From Streptomyces rapamycinicus NRRL 5491 (lineage in GTDB: Bacteria; Actinomycetota; Actinomycetes; Streptomycetales; Streptomycetaceae), in contig NZ_CP085193.1 in the NCBI RefSeq assembly GCF_024298965.1, positions 10,478,001-10,542,000 of the forward strand: a stretch of 64,000 nucleotides of DNA, read 5' to 3'. A program made the position numbers and the translations under genes. Below the pieces are notes generated by a model. The model was not told the origin of the DNA. It saw nothing but the letters and a program-made list of their open reading frames with translations, and did not search any database. Shown here piece by piece: positions 15,982 through 24,399 of the stretch; the stretch's first letter is position 1; every line of letters begins with the position of its first letter.

Positions 15982-17589
15982 GTGGCACCGGCGGACATGG
16001 GCGGCGATCTGTCCGGGCGGCTGCTGGGCGGGCGGTACCGGGTGACGGGCCGTCTCGGCCGGGGCGGCATGGGCGTGGTCTGCAGGGCCGTGGACGCGGT
16101 GCTCGGCCGGGAGGTCGCGGTCAAGGTGCTGCGCACCCACACCGACGCCTCCAGCGCCGAACTGGCCGATCTGCGCACCCGGATGCAGCGGGAGGCGCGG
16201 GCGGCGGCCCGGATCCGGCACTCCGGTGTGATCACGGTCCACGACGTGGCCGAGGAGGGCGGGCTGCCGCTCATCGTCATGGAGCTGATCGACGGGCCCT
16301 CGCTCGACGATGTGCTCGACGAGCGGGGCACCCTCGACCCCCGGGAGGCCGCGGGGATCGGCGCCGAGGTCGCGGACGCGCTCGGCGCGGCCCATGGCGC
16401 CGGGGTGCTGCACCGGGATGTGAAGCCCGGCAACGTGCTGCTGGACCGCGAGGGCCGTGTCGCCCTCACGGACTTCGGCATCGCGAGCCTGGAGGCGCCC
16501 GAGGACGGTGCGACCACCAAGCTGACCCGCAGCGGCGAGCTGATCGGCTCCCTGGACTATCTCGCGCCGGAGCGCGCCCAGGGCCAGGACCCGAGCCCGG
16601 CCTCGGACATCTGGGCGCTGGGGATGACGCTGTACGCGGCGGTGGAGGGTTCGTCGCCGTTCCGCCGTACCTCCGTATGGTCCACGCTCACCGCGATCGT
16701 CAATGAGCCGCTGCCCGAGCCCCGGCTGGCCGGGCCGCTGGCGCCCGTGCTGCGCGCGCTGATGGACAAGGATCCGCGAGGGCGGCCGTCCGCCGCCGAG
16801 GCGCGCCGGATGCTGGCGGAGGTCGCGGCGCGGGAGACGCCGCGCGGCGCGGCCGGGCCGCCGTCCGTTCCACCGGGCGAGCCGGTCCCCTCCGCCCCGC
16901 CTCCGGGCTTCGGCCCGCCGCCCGTGGTGGAACCGCTGGTGAGCGGGGAGCCGGGCGCGGGGGACGGAGACGGGGCCGGGGACGGGGCCGGGGCGCGAAG
17001 CGCGGGGCGCAGACGCCGCGGAGCGCTCATCGCGGCCGCGGCCGCCACCGTCGTGCTCATCGGCGGCGGGCTGACGTACGCCCTGGTCGGAGGCGATGAC
17101 CACACTACGGGGCCGGGGCGCACGAAGGATCAGCCGAGCGAATCGGCGGGCCCGGGGAAGAGCGCCGCACCGGGCGGCGGAAAGGCGAGCGCCACGGCCG
17201 GGCAGGGCAGCGCGCGGCCGGATGACACGGCCTCACCCACTCCGGGCGGCGGCAACGGCGATCAGGGCGGCCCGGCGGCCTCCTCGGCCCCGCCCTCGGG
17301 CGCCGCGCCCGTCTGCCATGGCGGCGACGGCGGGCGGTACGACTGCGAGGTGTGGCGCGACGCCACCTCGTACACCCACGCCGGTGAGCCGGTCGGCACC
17401 CTCGAGCACGGCGTGAACTACTTCTACTGCCAGGAGAACCTGGGCCGCCGGGAGACCTATGGCAAGTGGACGAACGTGTGGTGGGCCAGGACCGACGACG
17501 ACAACGGCCATCGGGACGTCTATGTGAGCGTCGTCTACGTCAAGGGCGGCGACAATGACGCGCCCCTTCCCGGGCTGCCCGAGTGCTGA
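15982..17589 (+). CDS. Membrane-anchored Ser/Thr protein kinase (PknB type)
   Basis: 535 residues. The N-terminal Hanks-type kinase is complete: GRGGMGVV loop, VAVKVL lysine, HRDVKPGN catalytic loop, TDFGIA and an APE-equivalent (LAPERAQG). A Pro-rich linker leads to one membrane helix (about residues 347-369), then a Ser/Gly/Pro-rich spacer and a C-terminal extracellular domain of about 85 residues with three Cys (PVCHGGDGGRYDCEVW). There are no PASTA repeats, so the sensor domain differs from PknB. GGAGG precedes GTG 15982. The MITE sits directly upstream and may supply or disrupt its promoter. Confidence 0.92.
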   Translation: MAPADMGGDLSGRLLGGRYRVTGRLGRGGMGVVCRAVDAVLGREVAVKVLRTHTDASSAELADLRTRMQREARAAARIRHSGVITVHDVAEEGGLPLIVMELIDGPSLDDVLDERGTLDPREAAGIGAEVADALGAAHGAGVLHRDVKPGNVLLDREGRVALTDFGIASLEAPEDGATTKLTRSGELIGSLDYLAPERAQGQDPSPASDIWALGMTLYAAVEGSSPFRRTSVWSTLTAIVNEPLPEPRLAGPLAPVLRALMDKDPRGRPSAAEARRMLAEVAARETPRGAAGPPSVPPGEPVPSAPPPGFGPPPVVEPLVSGEPGAGDGDGAGDGAGARSAGRRRRGALIAAAAATVVLIGGGLTYALVGGDDHTTGPGRTKDQPSESAGPGKSAAPGGGKASATAGQGSARPDDTASPTPGGGNGDQGGPAASSAPPSGAAPVCHGGDGGRYDCEVWRDATSYTHAGEPVGTLEHGVNYFYCQENLGRRETYGKWTNVWWARTDDDNGHRDVYVSVVYVKGGDNDAPLPGLPEC

Positions 17590-17643
17590 GCCCGGGACGG
17601 CGGCGGGAAGGGGCGGATCTCATCGGTGGATCCCGGCGGGGCG

Positions 17644-17706
17644 CAGACGTCTCAGCGCGGTGGTCCCGGCCAGACGTCTCCACGTGGTGGTCTCAGCGGG
17701 GTCTCA
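17644..17706. repeat. 27-bp tandem repeat, about 2.3 copies
   Basis: CAGACGTCTC starts copies at 17644 and 17671, each followed by a CG(C/T)GGTGGTC core; a partial GTCTCAGC copy runs into the stop codon (TCA 17704-17706) of the GH27 gene. Confidence 0.7.
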
Positions 17707-19761
17707 GCAGGTGAAGGCCGCGTCGGCCCAGTCCCCGTGGTCGCTGGTCACCCCGTCCCCGCCGTCGGTGACGACGAGCCGGACCGTCTTCGCCCCGCCG
17801 ATGGCGGCGTCGAGGGCGGTGGCCGGATCGGCGTTGGTCAGCGTCTTCGACGATGCCACCTTGGCGTCGTCCGCCCAGACCTCGAAGCCGACCGTCCCGG
17901 CGGTGCCCTCCTCGTCGTCCACGCCGACCTGCGCGGTGAAGCGCGAGCACCGGCCGCCGGTGTAGTACGTGACCTCACTCGGCGCGTGCACGCCCAGGCC
18001 CTTGTCGTACCTGGTGCCGCCGAGGGTGAGCGGATGGCCGTCACCCGCCTCGTTCTCGCCGACGCTGGTGTTCTTCTCCACCGGGCCCCAGCCGTTGAGC
18101 GCGCTCAGCCAGGGCAGATCGCTCGCGTACGAGTTGCCGGAGGGCGGTGCGACCACCACATGGACCGCCGATACCAGCCGGGCGGCGGCCTTGTCGCCTC
18201 CGGGTGAGCGGTAGTCGGCGCTGACCGTCAGGTCGTACGCACCGGGCGCGGCCCCGGCGGGCGCGGTCACCTGCCAGCGGGTGGCCAGCTTCGAGCCGGT
18301 GGGCAGCGAGGCGGCCCGGGTCGGGGAGGTGGCCCTGATCCGCCAGCCGTCGGGGCCGGTGAGCCGGACCGAGACCTGCTGGGCCGGGGTGCGGCCGAGG
18401 TCGGTGAGCGTGGTGCCGACCTGGGCCGTGGCCCCGGCCTCGGTCAGCGCCGTGCCGTCGAGGCCGAGTTCGGCGGCGGGCGGGTAGGAGGCCCAGCGGG
18501 TGTCGGCCGAGGCCCGGTAGAGCACGGTGCCATGGGCCGGGACGGTGGCCGAGATGGCTCCGGCGGTGTTGTAGTCCTTGTGCGCCCACAGGTCGCGCAG
18601 CCCGTAGGCGGTCGCCCGGGGCAGCCCGACCCCGGTCGCCGTGGTGGCGATGTGCTGCGGCCGGTCGGTCTCGTTGAACAGCGCGACGGCGCGGCTGCCG
18701 TCCGCCATCTCCTTGGCGATGACCCAGCGTCCGCCCTCGGAGGAGACCACGGTGCCCTGCTTGCCCAGCGGGTCCTGATCGACGGCGATCACTTCGTGAT
18801 TGCCGAGGATCTCGTACGTCTCGGCGTTGGCCTTGCGCAGATCGGTACCGATCAGCAGCGGTGCGGCCATGACCGACCACAGCGAGAAGTGGCTGCGGTA
18901 CTCGGTGGCCGTCATCCCGCCGTTGCCGACCTCCAGCATGTCGGGGTCGTTCCAGTGGCCGGGCCCGGCGTACTTCGCGAGCGGCAGGTTCTGCTTGGCG
19001 ATCGACAGCATGCTGCCCCAGCTGTCGCTGATGTCGCCCGTGGTCCGCCACAGCTGGCCGACTTCCCCGGCCCATTCCCAGGGCTTGTTCTCGCCCCATT
19101 CGCAGATGCTGTAGACGATGGGGCGGCCGGTGGTCTCGGTCGCGGCCTTCAGTGCGTCGCGCATGGTGCGGTAGCGCTGCTTGGCGTCGACACCCTGGTT
19201 ATTGCAGTTGTCGTACTTGAGGTAGTCGATGCCCCAGTCGGCGAACTGCTGGGCGTCGGACTTCTCATGGCCGAGCCCCCCGGGGAAGCCGGCGCTGTTG
19301 CAGGTCTTGGTGCCCGCGCTGGTGTAGATGCCGATCTTCAGTCCCTTGGAGTGGACATAGTCGGCGACGGCCTTGATGCCGTTCGGGAAGCGGACCGGGT
19401 CGGGCACCAGCTTGCCGTTGGCATCGCGCTGCGGCAGCGCCCAGCAGTCGTCGAGGTTGACGTACTGGTATCCGGCGTCCTTCAGTCCCTTGGCCACGAA
19501 GATGTCGGCGATGCCCTTGACCATCGCCTCGTTGAACTCCGCCCGGCAGTGGGTGGAGTTCCAGTTGTTGAAGCCCATCGGAGGGGTGAGGGCGAGCCCG
19601 TCACCGGGCGCGGCGCCCGGGTCGGAGGCCGGTGTGGTGACCTCGGCGGGCCGCGCGGGCTGGGCGGCGGCGGGGAGGGCCAGGCCGACCGTGGCCAGCA
19701 GACCGGCGCTCAATGCTCCGATGACTCTTCGTCTCGCGGGTCGAAAACAGCGGTGGCGCAC
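17704..19761 (-). CDS. Secreted alpha-galactosidase, glycoside hydrolase family 27
   Basis: 685 residues. A Sec-type signal peptide ends near Ala33. The GH27 catalytic barrel starts at TPPMGFNNWN; the nucleophile is Asp184 in YLKYDNC and the acid/base is Asp243 in RTTGDISDSW. It is followed by an all-beta domain to about residue 415, a NEW3-like module (about 430-520) and a C-terminal NPCBM carbohydrate-binding module. It would release alpha-linked galactose from melibiose-type oligosaccharides or galactomannan outside the cell. It is divergent from a sugar ABC transporter that probably imports the products. Confidence 0.93.
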   Translation of the reverse strand: MRHRCFRPARRRVIGALSAGLLATVGLALPAAAQPARPAEVTTPASDPGAAPGDGLALTPPMGFNNWNSTHCRAEFNEAMVKGIADIFVAKGLKDAGYQYVNLDDCWALPQRDANGKLVPDPVRFPNGIKAVADYVHSKGLKIGIYTSAGTKTCNSAGFPGGLGHEKSDAQQFADWGIDYLKYDNCNNQGVDAKQRYRTMRDALKAATETTGRPIVYSICEWGENKPWEWAGEVGQLWRTTGDISDSWGSMLSIAKQNLPLAKYAGPGHWNDPDMLEVGNGGMTATEYRSHFSLWSVMAAPLLIGTDLRKANAETYEILGNHEVIAVDQDPLGKQGTVVSSEGGRWVIAKEMADGSRAVALFNETDRPQHIATTATGVGLPRATAYGLRDLWAHKDYNTAGAISATVPAHGTVLYRASADTRWASYPPAAELGLDGTALTEAGATAQVGTTLTDLGRTPAQQVSVRLTGPDGWRIRATSPTRAASLPTGSKLATRWQVTAPAGAAPGAYDLTVSADYRSPGGDKAAARLVSAVHVVVAPPSGNSYASDLPWLSALNGWGPVEKNTSVGENEAGDGHPLTLGGTRYDKGLGVHAPSEVTYYTGGRCSRFTAQVGVDDEEGTAGTVGFEVWADDAKVASSKTLTNADPATALDAAIGGAKTVRLVVTDGGDGVTSDHGDWADAAFTC

Positions 19762-19882
19762 GATGCGGGTCCTCCGTTCTCAACGGGGGTAACGCAGTGT
19801 CATGGCTGCGTCACATGCGAGCGTTTACGGTAGACCCTGTTCGAGTCTGTTGGAAGAGATGCGATAACAGTTGTTCGATATC

Positions 19883-19901
19883 TCGTCAAAACCCTTGACG
19901 A
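19883..19901. promoter_or_regulatory. Operator overlapping the -35 box of the ABC sugar operon
   Basis: Perfect inverted repeat TCGTCAA - 5 nt - TTGACGA. The right arm contains the -35 hexamer TTGACG (19895-19900), with TGAGAT (19919-19924) 18 nt downstream as -10. A regulator bound here would block the promoter, and possibly also the divergent GH27 promoter. Confidence 0.55.
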
Positions 19902-19974
19902 TTTGCCCGGCTGCCGGGTGAGATCCGATCACTCGCGTTCGGTTGTGTTTGATTGAACCTCTGTGGAGGGGCAC

Positions 19975-21258
19975 ATGGCACCGTCATCGTCAGGACATCG
20001 GATCTCCCGCCGTGCGCTACTACGAGGCACCGCGGCCGGAGCCGGCGCGGTAGCCCTTCCGACGCTGCTGACCGCCTGCGGTGGTCCGGGCAACGAAGTG
20101 AAGATCGGCTCCAACGCCTCCGACGCCGTCCCCCGCAAGGCGTTCGCCGAGGTGTTCGACGCGTACGAGAAGAAGTCGGACAAGAAGGTCAAGGTCAATA
20201 CCGTCAACCACGAGGCCTTCCAGGAGGGCATCAACCGCTATCTGAAGGGCACCCCCGACGACGTCTTCATGTGGTTCGCCGGGTACCGCATGCAGTTCTT
20301 CGCGGAACAGGGGCAGCTCGCCGAGATCAGCGACCTCTGGAAGGGCTTCGACGGGTTCTCGGACGCGCTCAAGGCGCAGTCCACCGGCAAGGACGGCAAG
20401 CAGTACCTCGTGCCGTACTACTACTACCCCTGGGCCGTCTTCTACCGGAAGAGCGTCTTCGCCCAGCGCGGCTACGAGGTTCCGAAGACCTTCGACGAGT
20501 TCCGGGCGCTCGCCAAGCGGATGGACAAGGACGGCCTCGACGCCATCGCCTTCGGCGACAAGGACGGCTGGCCCGCCATGGGGACCTTCGACTATCTCAA
20601 TATGCGGGCCAACGGCTACGACTTCCATATCTCGCTCATGGGCGGCAAGGAGTCCTGGACCGATCCCAAGGTCCGAAACGTCTTCGACCTGTGGCGCGGG
20701 CTGATGCCGTATCACCAGAAGGGCGCCAACGGGCGGACCTGGCAGGAGGCCGCCCAGAGCCTGGCGCAGAAGAAGTCCGGTATGGCGGTCTTCGGGCTGC
20801 CCCACCCCGGGCAGCAGTTCTCCGCCGCCGACCGCGATGATCTGGACTTCTTCCCCTTCCCCGAGATCGACTCCGCCTATGGACAGGACGCGGTGGAGGC
20901 GCCGATCGACGGCTTCCTGCTGGCGAAGAAGTCCAAGCGGCAGAAGGAGGGCAAGGAGCTGATGAAGTACCTCGCCACCCCCGCCGCCGAGGAGATCTAC
21001 CTGAAGCGGGACCCGAACAACATCGCCGTCAACGACAAGGCGTCCACCTCCTCGTACAACGCGCTCCAGAAGAAGGCCGTCGACCTCGTCTCGAACGCCA
21101 AGCAGATATCGCAGTTCATGGACCGCGACACCCGGCCGGACTTCGCGTCCCAGGTGATGATCCGGGCCATTCAGCAGTTCATCAACAAGCCGAACGACAT
21201 CGACTCCCTCACCAAGGACATCGAGTCCCAGAAGAAGACCATCTTCGCCAGCGACTAG
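19975..21258 (+). CDS. Sugar ABC transporter substrate-binding lipoprotein
   Basis: A 427-residue family 1 extracellular solute-binding protein. The N-terminus has a twin-arginine motif (ISRRALLRG) and the lipobox LLTAC, so it is probably Tat-exported and lipid-anchored. The mature part has the expected carbohydrate-binding features, including aromatic clusters such as YLVPYYYYPWAVFY. ATG 19975 follows GGAGGG by 4 nt. It heads an operon with two permeases. The neighbouring alpha-galactosidase suggests alpha-galactosides or galactose-containing oligosaccharides as ligand. Confidence 0.92.
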   Translation: MAPSSSGHRISRRALLRGTAAGAGAVALPTLLTACGGPGNEVKIGSNASDAVPRKAFAEVFDAYEKKSDKKVKVNTVNHEAFQEGINRYLKGTPDDVFMWFAGYRMQFFAEQGQLAEISDLWKGFDGFSDALKAQSTGKDGKQYLVPYYYYPWAVFYRKSVFAQRGYEVPKTFDEFRALAKRMDKDGLDAIAFGDKDGWPAMGTFDYLNMRANGYDFHISLMGGKESWTDPKVRNVFDLWRGLMPYHQKGANGRTWQEAAQSLAQKKSGMAVFGLPHPGQQFSAADRDDLDFFPFPEIDSAYGQDAVEAPIDGFLLAKKSKRQKEGKELMKYLATPAAEEIYLKRDPNNIAVNDKASTSSYNALQKKAVDLVSNAKQISQFMDRDTRPDFASQVMIRAIQQFINKPNDIDSLTKDIESQKKTIFASD

Positions 21259-21270
21259 GAGATTCGCGCC

Positions 21271-22185
21271 GTGCCGCTCCCGACCGCGCGGCGTGCCAAA
21301 CGGCGGGGTCCGCGGAGATTCACCTCCCGCGACCTCGCCGTCATCGGCGTGCTGCTGGGCATACCCATCCTGCTCGAACTGGCCCTGATCTGGGGCCCGA
21401 CCCTCGCCTCCATCGGCCTGTCCTTCACCAACTGGGACGGCATCGGCGATATCCACTGGGTGGGCATCGACAACTACAAGACGCTCTTCACCGACTATCC
21501 GCCGTTCTGGCCCGCGGTCCGCAACAATCTGCTCTGGGTGGCCTTTCTCGGCTTGGTCGCGACGCCCTTCGGGCTGCTGCTGGCCGTACTGCTGGACAAG
21601 GGTGTCCGGTTCAGCCGCTTCTACCAGTCCACCCTCTATATGCCGGTGGTGCTCTCCCTCGCCATCGTCGGCTTCATCGCGCAGCTGGTCTTCTCCCGTG
21701 ACCAGGGTGCGCTGAACGCGATCCTCGCCAACAAGAACGACCCGGTGGACTGGCTCGGAGACCCGGACCTCAATATCTGGATGGTGCTGCTGGCGGCCGC
21801 CTGGCGGCACACCGGGTATGTGATGATCCTCTATCTGGCCGGGCTGAAATCCGTCGATCCCTCGCTCAAGGAAGCGGCCGCGATCGACGGCGCCAGCGAG
21901 ACCCAGACCTTCTTCCGGGTGGTGCTGCCCACCCTGCGGCCGGTCAATATCATCGTCGGCGTCATCACCGTGATCGAGGCATTGCGCGCCTTCGACATCG
22001 TCTATGCCATCAACCATGGCCGTAACGGGCTCGAACTGCTCTCGGTGCTGGTCACCGACAACATCATCGGCGAGGCCAGCCGGATCGGATTCGGCTCCGC
22101 GATCGCCGTCGTCCTGCTGACCGTGTCCCTGGGATTCATCGTGACCTATCTGGTCCAGGAGTTGCGAGGGGGGAAGAAGGGATGA
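21271..22185 (+). CDS. Sugar ABC transporter permease (MalF type)
   Basis: 304 residues with six predicted membrane helices. The permease EAA loop reads EAAAIDGASETQTFFRVVLPTLRP, matching the contact site for the ATPase. GTG 21271 has AGGAG 7-8 nt upstream and lies 12 bp after the binding-protein gene. Its stop overlaps the next start (ATGA). It forms the membrane channel with the MalG-type partner. Confidence 0.93.
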   Translation: MPLPTARRAKRRGPRRFTSRDLAVIGVLLGIPILLELALIWGPTLASIGLSFTNWDGIGDIHWVGIDNYKTLFTDYPPFWPAVRNNLLWVAFLGLVATPFGLLLAVLLDKGVRFSRFYQSTLYMPVVLSLAIVGFIAQLVFSRDQGALNAILANKNDPVDWLGDPDLNIWMVLLAAAWRHTGYVMILYLAGLKSVDPSLKEAAAIDGASETQTFFRVVLPTLRPVNIIVGVITVIEALRAFDIVYAINHGRNGLELLSVLVTDNIIGEASRIGFGSAIAVVLLTVSLGFIVTYLVQELRGGKKG

Positions 22186-23102
22186 CCGTCACCACTCCGC
22201 CCGCCCCCGTACGGACCGCGACCCCGGTGACCGGCACCGGTAAGCGCCGGGTGACCCGTGGCCGGCTGGGGCTGCACGCCTTTCTGATGGTCGTGTCGCT
22301 CGCCTTCCTCGCCCCGCTGCTGCTCGCCGTCTACGCCTCGCTGCGGCCGTACGAGGAGACCGCGAAATACGGCTATTTCTCGCTGCCGCGCCATCTGTCG
22401 TTCGACTACTACGCCAAGGCGTTCAATGACTCCGGGATGGGCAAGTACTTCGTCAACTCGCTCATCATCGCGGTGCCCGGGGTCCTGCTGACGCTGTTTC
22501 TCGCCTCGTTCGTCGCCTTCTGCGTGACCCGGCTGAGAATACGCGGCGGGCTGGTGCTGCTGATGGTGTTCACGGCGGGAAATCTGCTGCCCCAGCAGGT
22601 CATCGTCACCCCGCTCTATGTGCTCTTCACCAAGATCAATCTGCCCTATTGGATGTCGGACTCGATGACGATGTACGACTCCTACTGGGCCGTGCTCGCC
22701 GTTCAGGTCGCCTTCCAGGTGGGATTCTGCGTCTTCGTCCTGGCCAACTTCATGCGCACCATTCCCGATGAGATCGTGGAGGCGGCGCGGGTGGACGGGG
22801 CGGGGGTCTGGACGCAGTACTGGAACATCACGCTTCCGCTGTGCCGGCCCGCGCTGGCCGCGCTCGCCACCCTGCAATTCACCTGGATGTACAACGACTT
22901 CCTGTGGGCGCTGGTCTTCATCTCCGACGGCGACAAGCTGCCCATCACCTCCGCGCTCAACAATCTGCGCGGCCAGTTCTTCACCGACTACAACCTGCTC
23001 GCGGCGGGCTCGGTGATCGTGGCGCTTCCCACGGTGCTGGTCTTCCTGCTGTTGCAGCGCCACTTCATCGCGGGACTCACCCTCGGCGCCAGCAAGGGCT
23101 GA
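22182..23102 (+). CDS. Sugar ABC transporter permease (MalG type)
   Basis: 306 residues, six helices, with the EAA-loop sequence EAARVDGAGVWTQYWNITLP. It overlaps the MalF-type gene by 4 nt. No ATPase gene follows: a strong terminator comes 5 nt later. In Streptomyces, carbohydrate importers of this kind commonly share the ATPase MsiK encoded elsewhere, which is the likely case here. Confidence 0.93.
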   Translation: MTVTTPPAPVRTATPVTGTGKRRVTRGRLGLHAFLMVVSLAFLAPLLLAVYASLRPYEETAKYGYFSLPRHLSFDYYAKAFNDSGMGKYFVNSLIIAVPGVLLTLFLASFVAFCVTRLRIRGGLVLLMVFTAGNLLPQQVIVTPLYVLFTKINLPYWMSDSMTMYDSYWAVLAVQVAFQVGFCVFVLANFMRTIPDEIVEAARVDGAGVWTQYWNITLPLCRPALAALATLQFTWMYNDFLWALVFISDGDKLPITSALNNLRGQFFTDYNLLAAGSVIVALPTVLVFLLLQRHFIAGLTLGASKG

Positions 23103-23107
23103 TACGG

Positions 23108-23146
23108 CAGGGGTCACCGTGGCTCATGTGGCCACGGTGACCCCTG
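23108..23146 (+). terminator. Strong terminator of the sugar ABC operon
   Basis: Perfect 16-bp stem CAGGGGTCACCGTGGC / GCCACGGTGACCCCTG with a 7-nt loop, starting 6 nt after the last stop codon. No U-tract, as is usual in this genus. Confidence 0.8.
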
Positions 23147-23309
23147 TGGCACAAGCGCCACAAGATCCCCGACCACGCTCCGCCGCCCCGTCCCGCGTCC
23201 CCCGCCCAACCCGTCCGGAGCGACGCGATCCGTCACTCGGTCGTCTTCGCGCGTTTCCGTGACAGGGTGATGCGGGCAACTGTCAGGAGGCGATGGAATA
23301 GGGGGAAAT

Positions 23310-24344
23310 GTGATCGTCTGGCTGAACGGTGCGTTCGGTGCGGGTAAGACCTCCGCGGCCCGCGAATTGGTGGACTTCATGCCCGGCAGTACGTTCTACG
23401 ACCCGGAGCTGGTCGGTAACGGTCTGCGGATGATGCTCCCGCGGAAACGTCTTGAGCAGGTTTCCGACTACCAGGATCTGCCCTCCTGGCGCCGGCTGGT
23501 GGTGGACACCGGAGCGGCGCTGATCGCGGAGGTCGGCGGCCCGCTCGTGGTCCCGATGACGGTCCTCAGACAGGAGTACCGGGATGAGATCTTCGGCGGT
23601 TTCGCGGCCCGCCGCATCCCCGTACGGCATCTTCTGCTGCACACCGATGAAACGATCCTTCGCGAGCGCATAGCCGAACGCGAGGAGATACCCGGGGACG
23701 CGGACGCGAGCGAGTCCGTACGCCAGTGGTGCCTGGCCCATCTCGCGCCCTACCGGGCCGCCCTGACCTGGCTGACCACCGATGCCCATGTCGTGGACAC
23801 CACCGGGCTCAGCCCGCGCCAGACCGCCCAGCACATCGCCGACGCGGTCCGCGAGGGCGCCGGGATCTGCGACATCGTGCAGACCCCCGAGCCGAGGGCG
23901 GAGACGCTGGCCGCCGGGGTCCTGCTCTTCGACGAGGAGGACCGGGTGCTGCTCGTCGACCCCACCTACAAGCCCGGCTGGGAGTTCCCCGGTGGCGTCG
24001 TCGAACCGGGCGAACCCCCGATGTGCGCCGGGGTGCGCGAGGTCACCGAGGAACTGGGGGTACGGCTGGACGAACCGCTGCGGCTGCTGGTGGCCGACTG
24101 GGAACGCCCCCAGCCGCCCGGCTACGGGGGCCTGCGGCTGCTCTTCGACGGCGGCAAGCTCTCCAGCGCGGCCGCCCAGGAGGTGCTGCTGCCCGGCTCC
24201 GAACTGCGCGGCTGGCGCTTCGTCACCGAGAGCGAGGCCGCCGAGCTGCTGCCACCGGTGCGGCTGAGCCGGCTGCGTTGGGCGCTGCGCGCCCGTGAGC
24301 AGGGCCGTCCGCTGTACCTCGAAGCGGGCGTCCCCACGGGCTGA
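23310..24344 (+). CDS. P-loop kinase-like / Nudix hydrolase fusion
   Basis: 344 residues with two domains. Residues 1-185 are a P-loop ATPase with Walker A GAFGAGKT (7-14), of the AAA/zeta-toxin or TmrB-like type that often phosphorylates small molecules or confers resistance. Residues about 200-335 are a Nudix domain with the box GGVVEPGEPPMCAGVREVTEELG (in overlap at 228-251, catalytic Glu pair present). Together they could phosphorylate and hydrolyse a nucleoside diphosphate-linked substrate. GTG 23310 has a GGGGGA site. It stands alone between terminator and a convergent peptidase gene. Confidence 0.82.
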   Translation: MIVWLNGAFGAGKTSAARELVDFMPGSTFYDPELVGNGLRMMLPRKRLEQVSDYQDLPSWRRLVVDTGAALIAEVGGPLVVPMTVLRQEYRDEIFGGFAARRIPVRHLLLHTDETILRERIAEREEIPGDADASESVRQWCLAHLAPYRAALTWLTTDAHVVDTTGLSPRQTAQHIADAVREGAGICDIVQTPEPRAETLAAGVLLFDEEDRVLLVDPTYKPGWEFPGGVVEPGEPPMCAGVREVTEELGVRLDEPLRLLVADWERPQPPGYGGLRLLFDGGKLSSAAAQEVLLPGSELRGWRFVTESEAAELLPPVRLSRLRWALRAREQGRPLYLEAGVPTG

Positions 24345-24399
24345 CCGGGCCGGCCCAGCCCGTGGGCCGCCCGCCGACCCGCTGCGAGGTGAAGGGGGA

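Noticed and set aside
19840..19870. Possible tRNA T-loop (GTTCGAGTC)
   Set aside because: No cloverleaf arms or acceptor stem could be built around it; no tRNA was found in the window.
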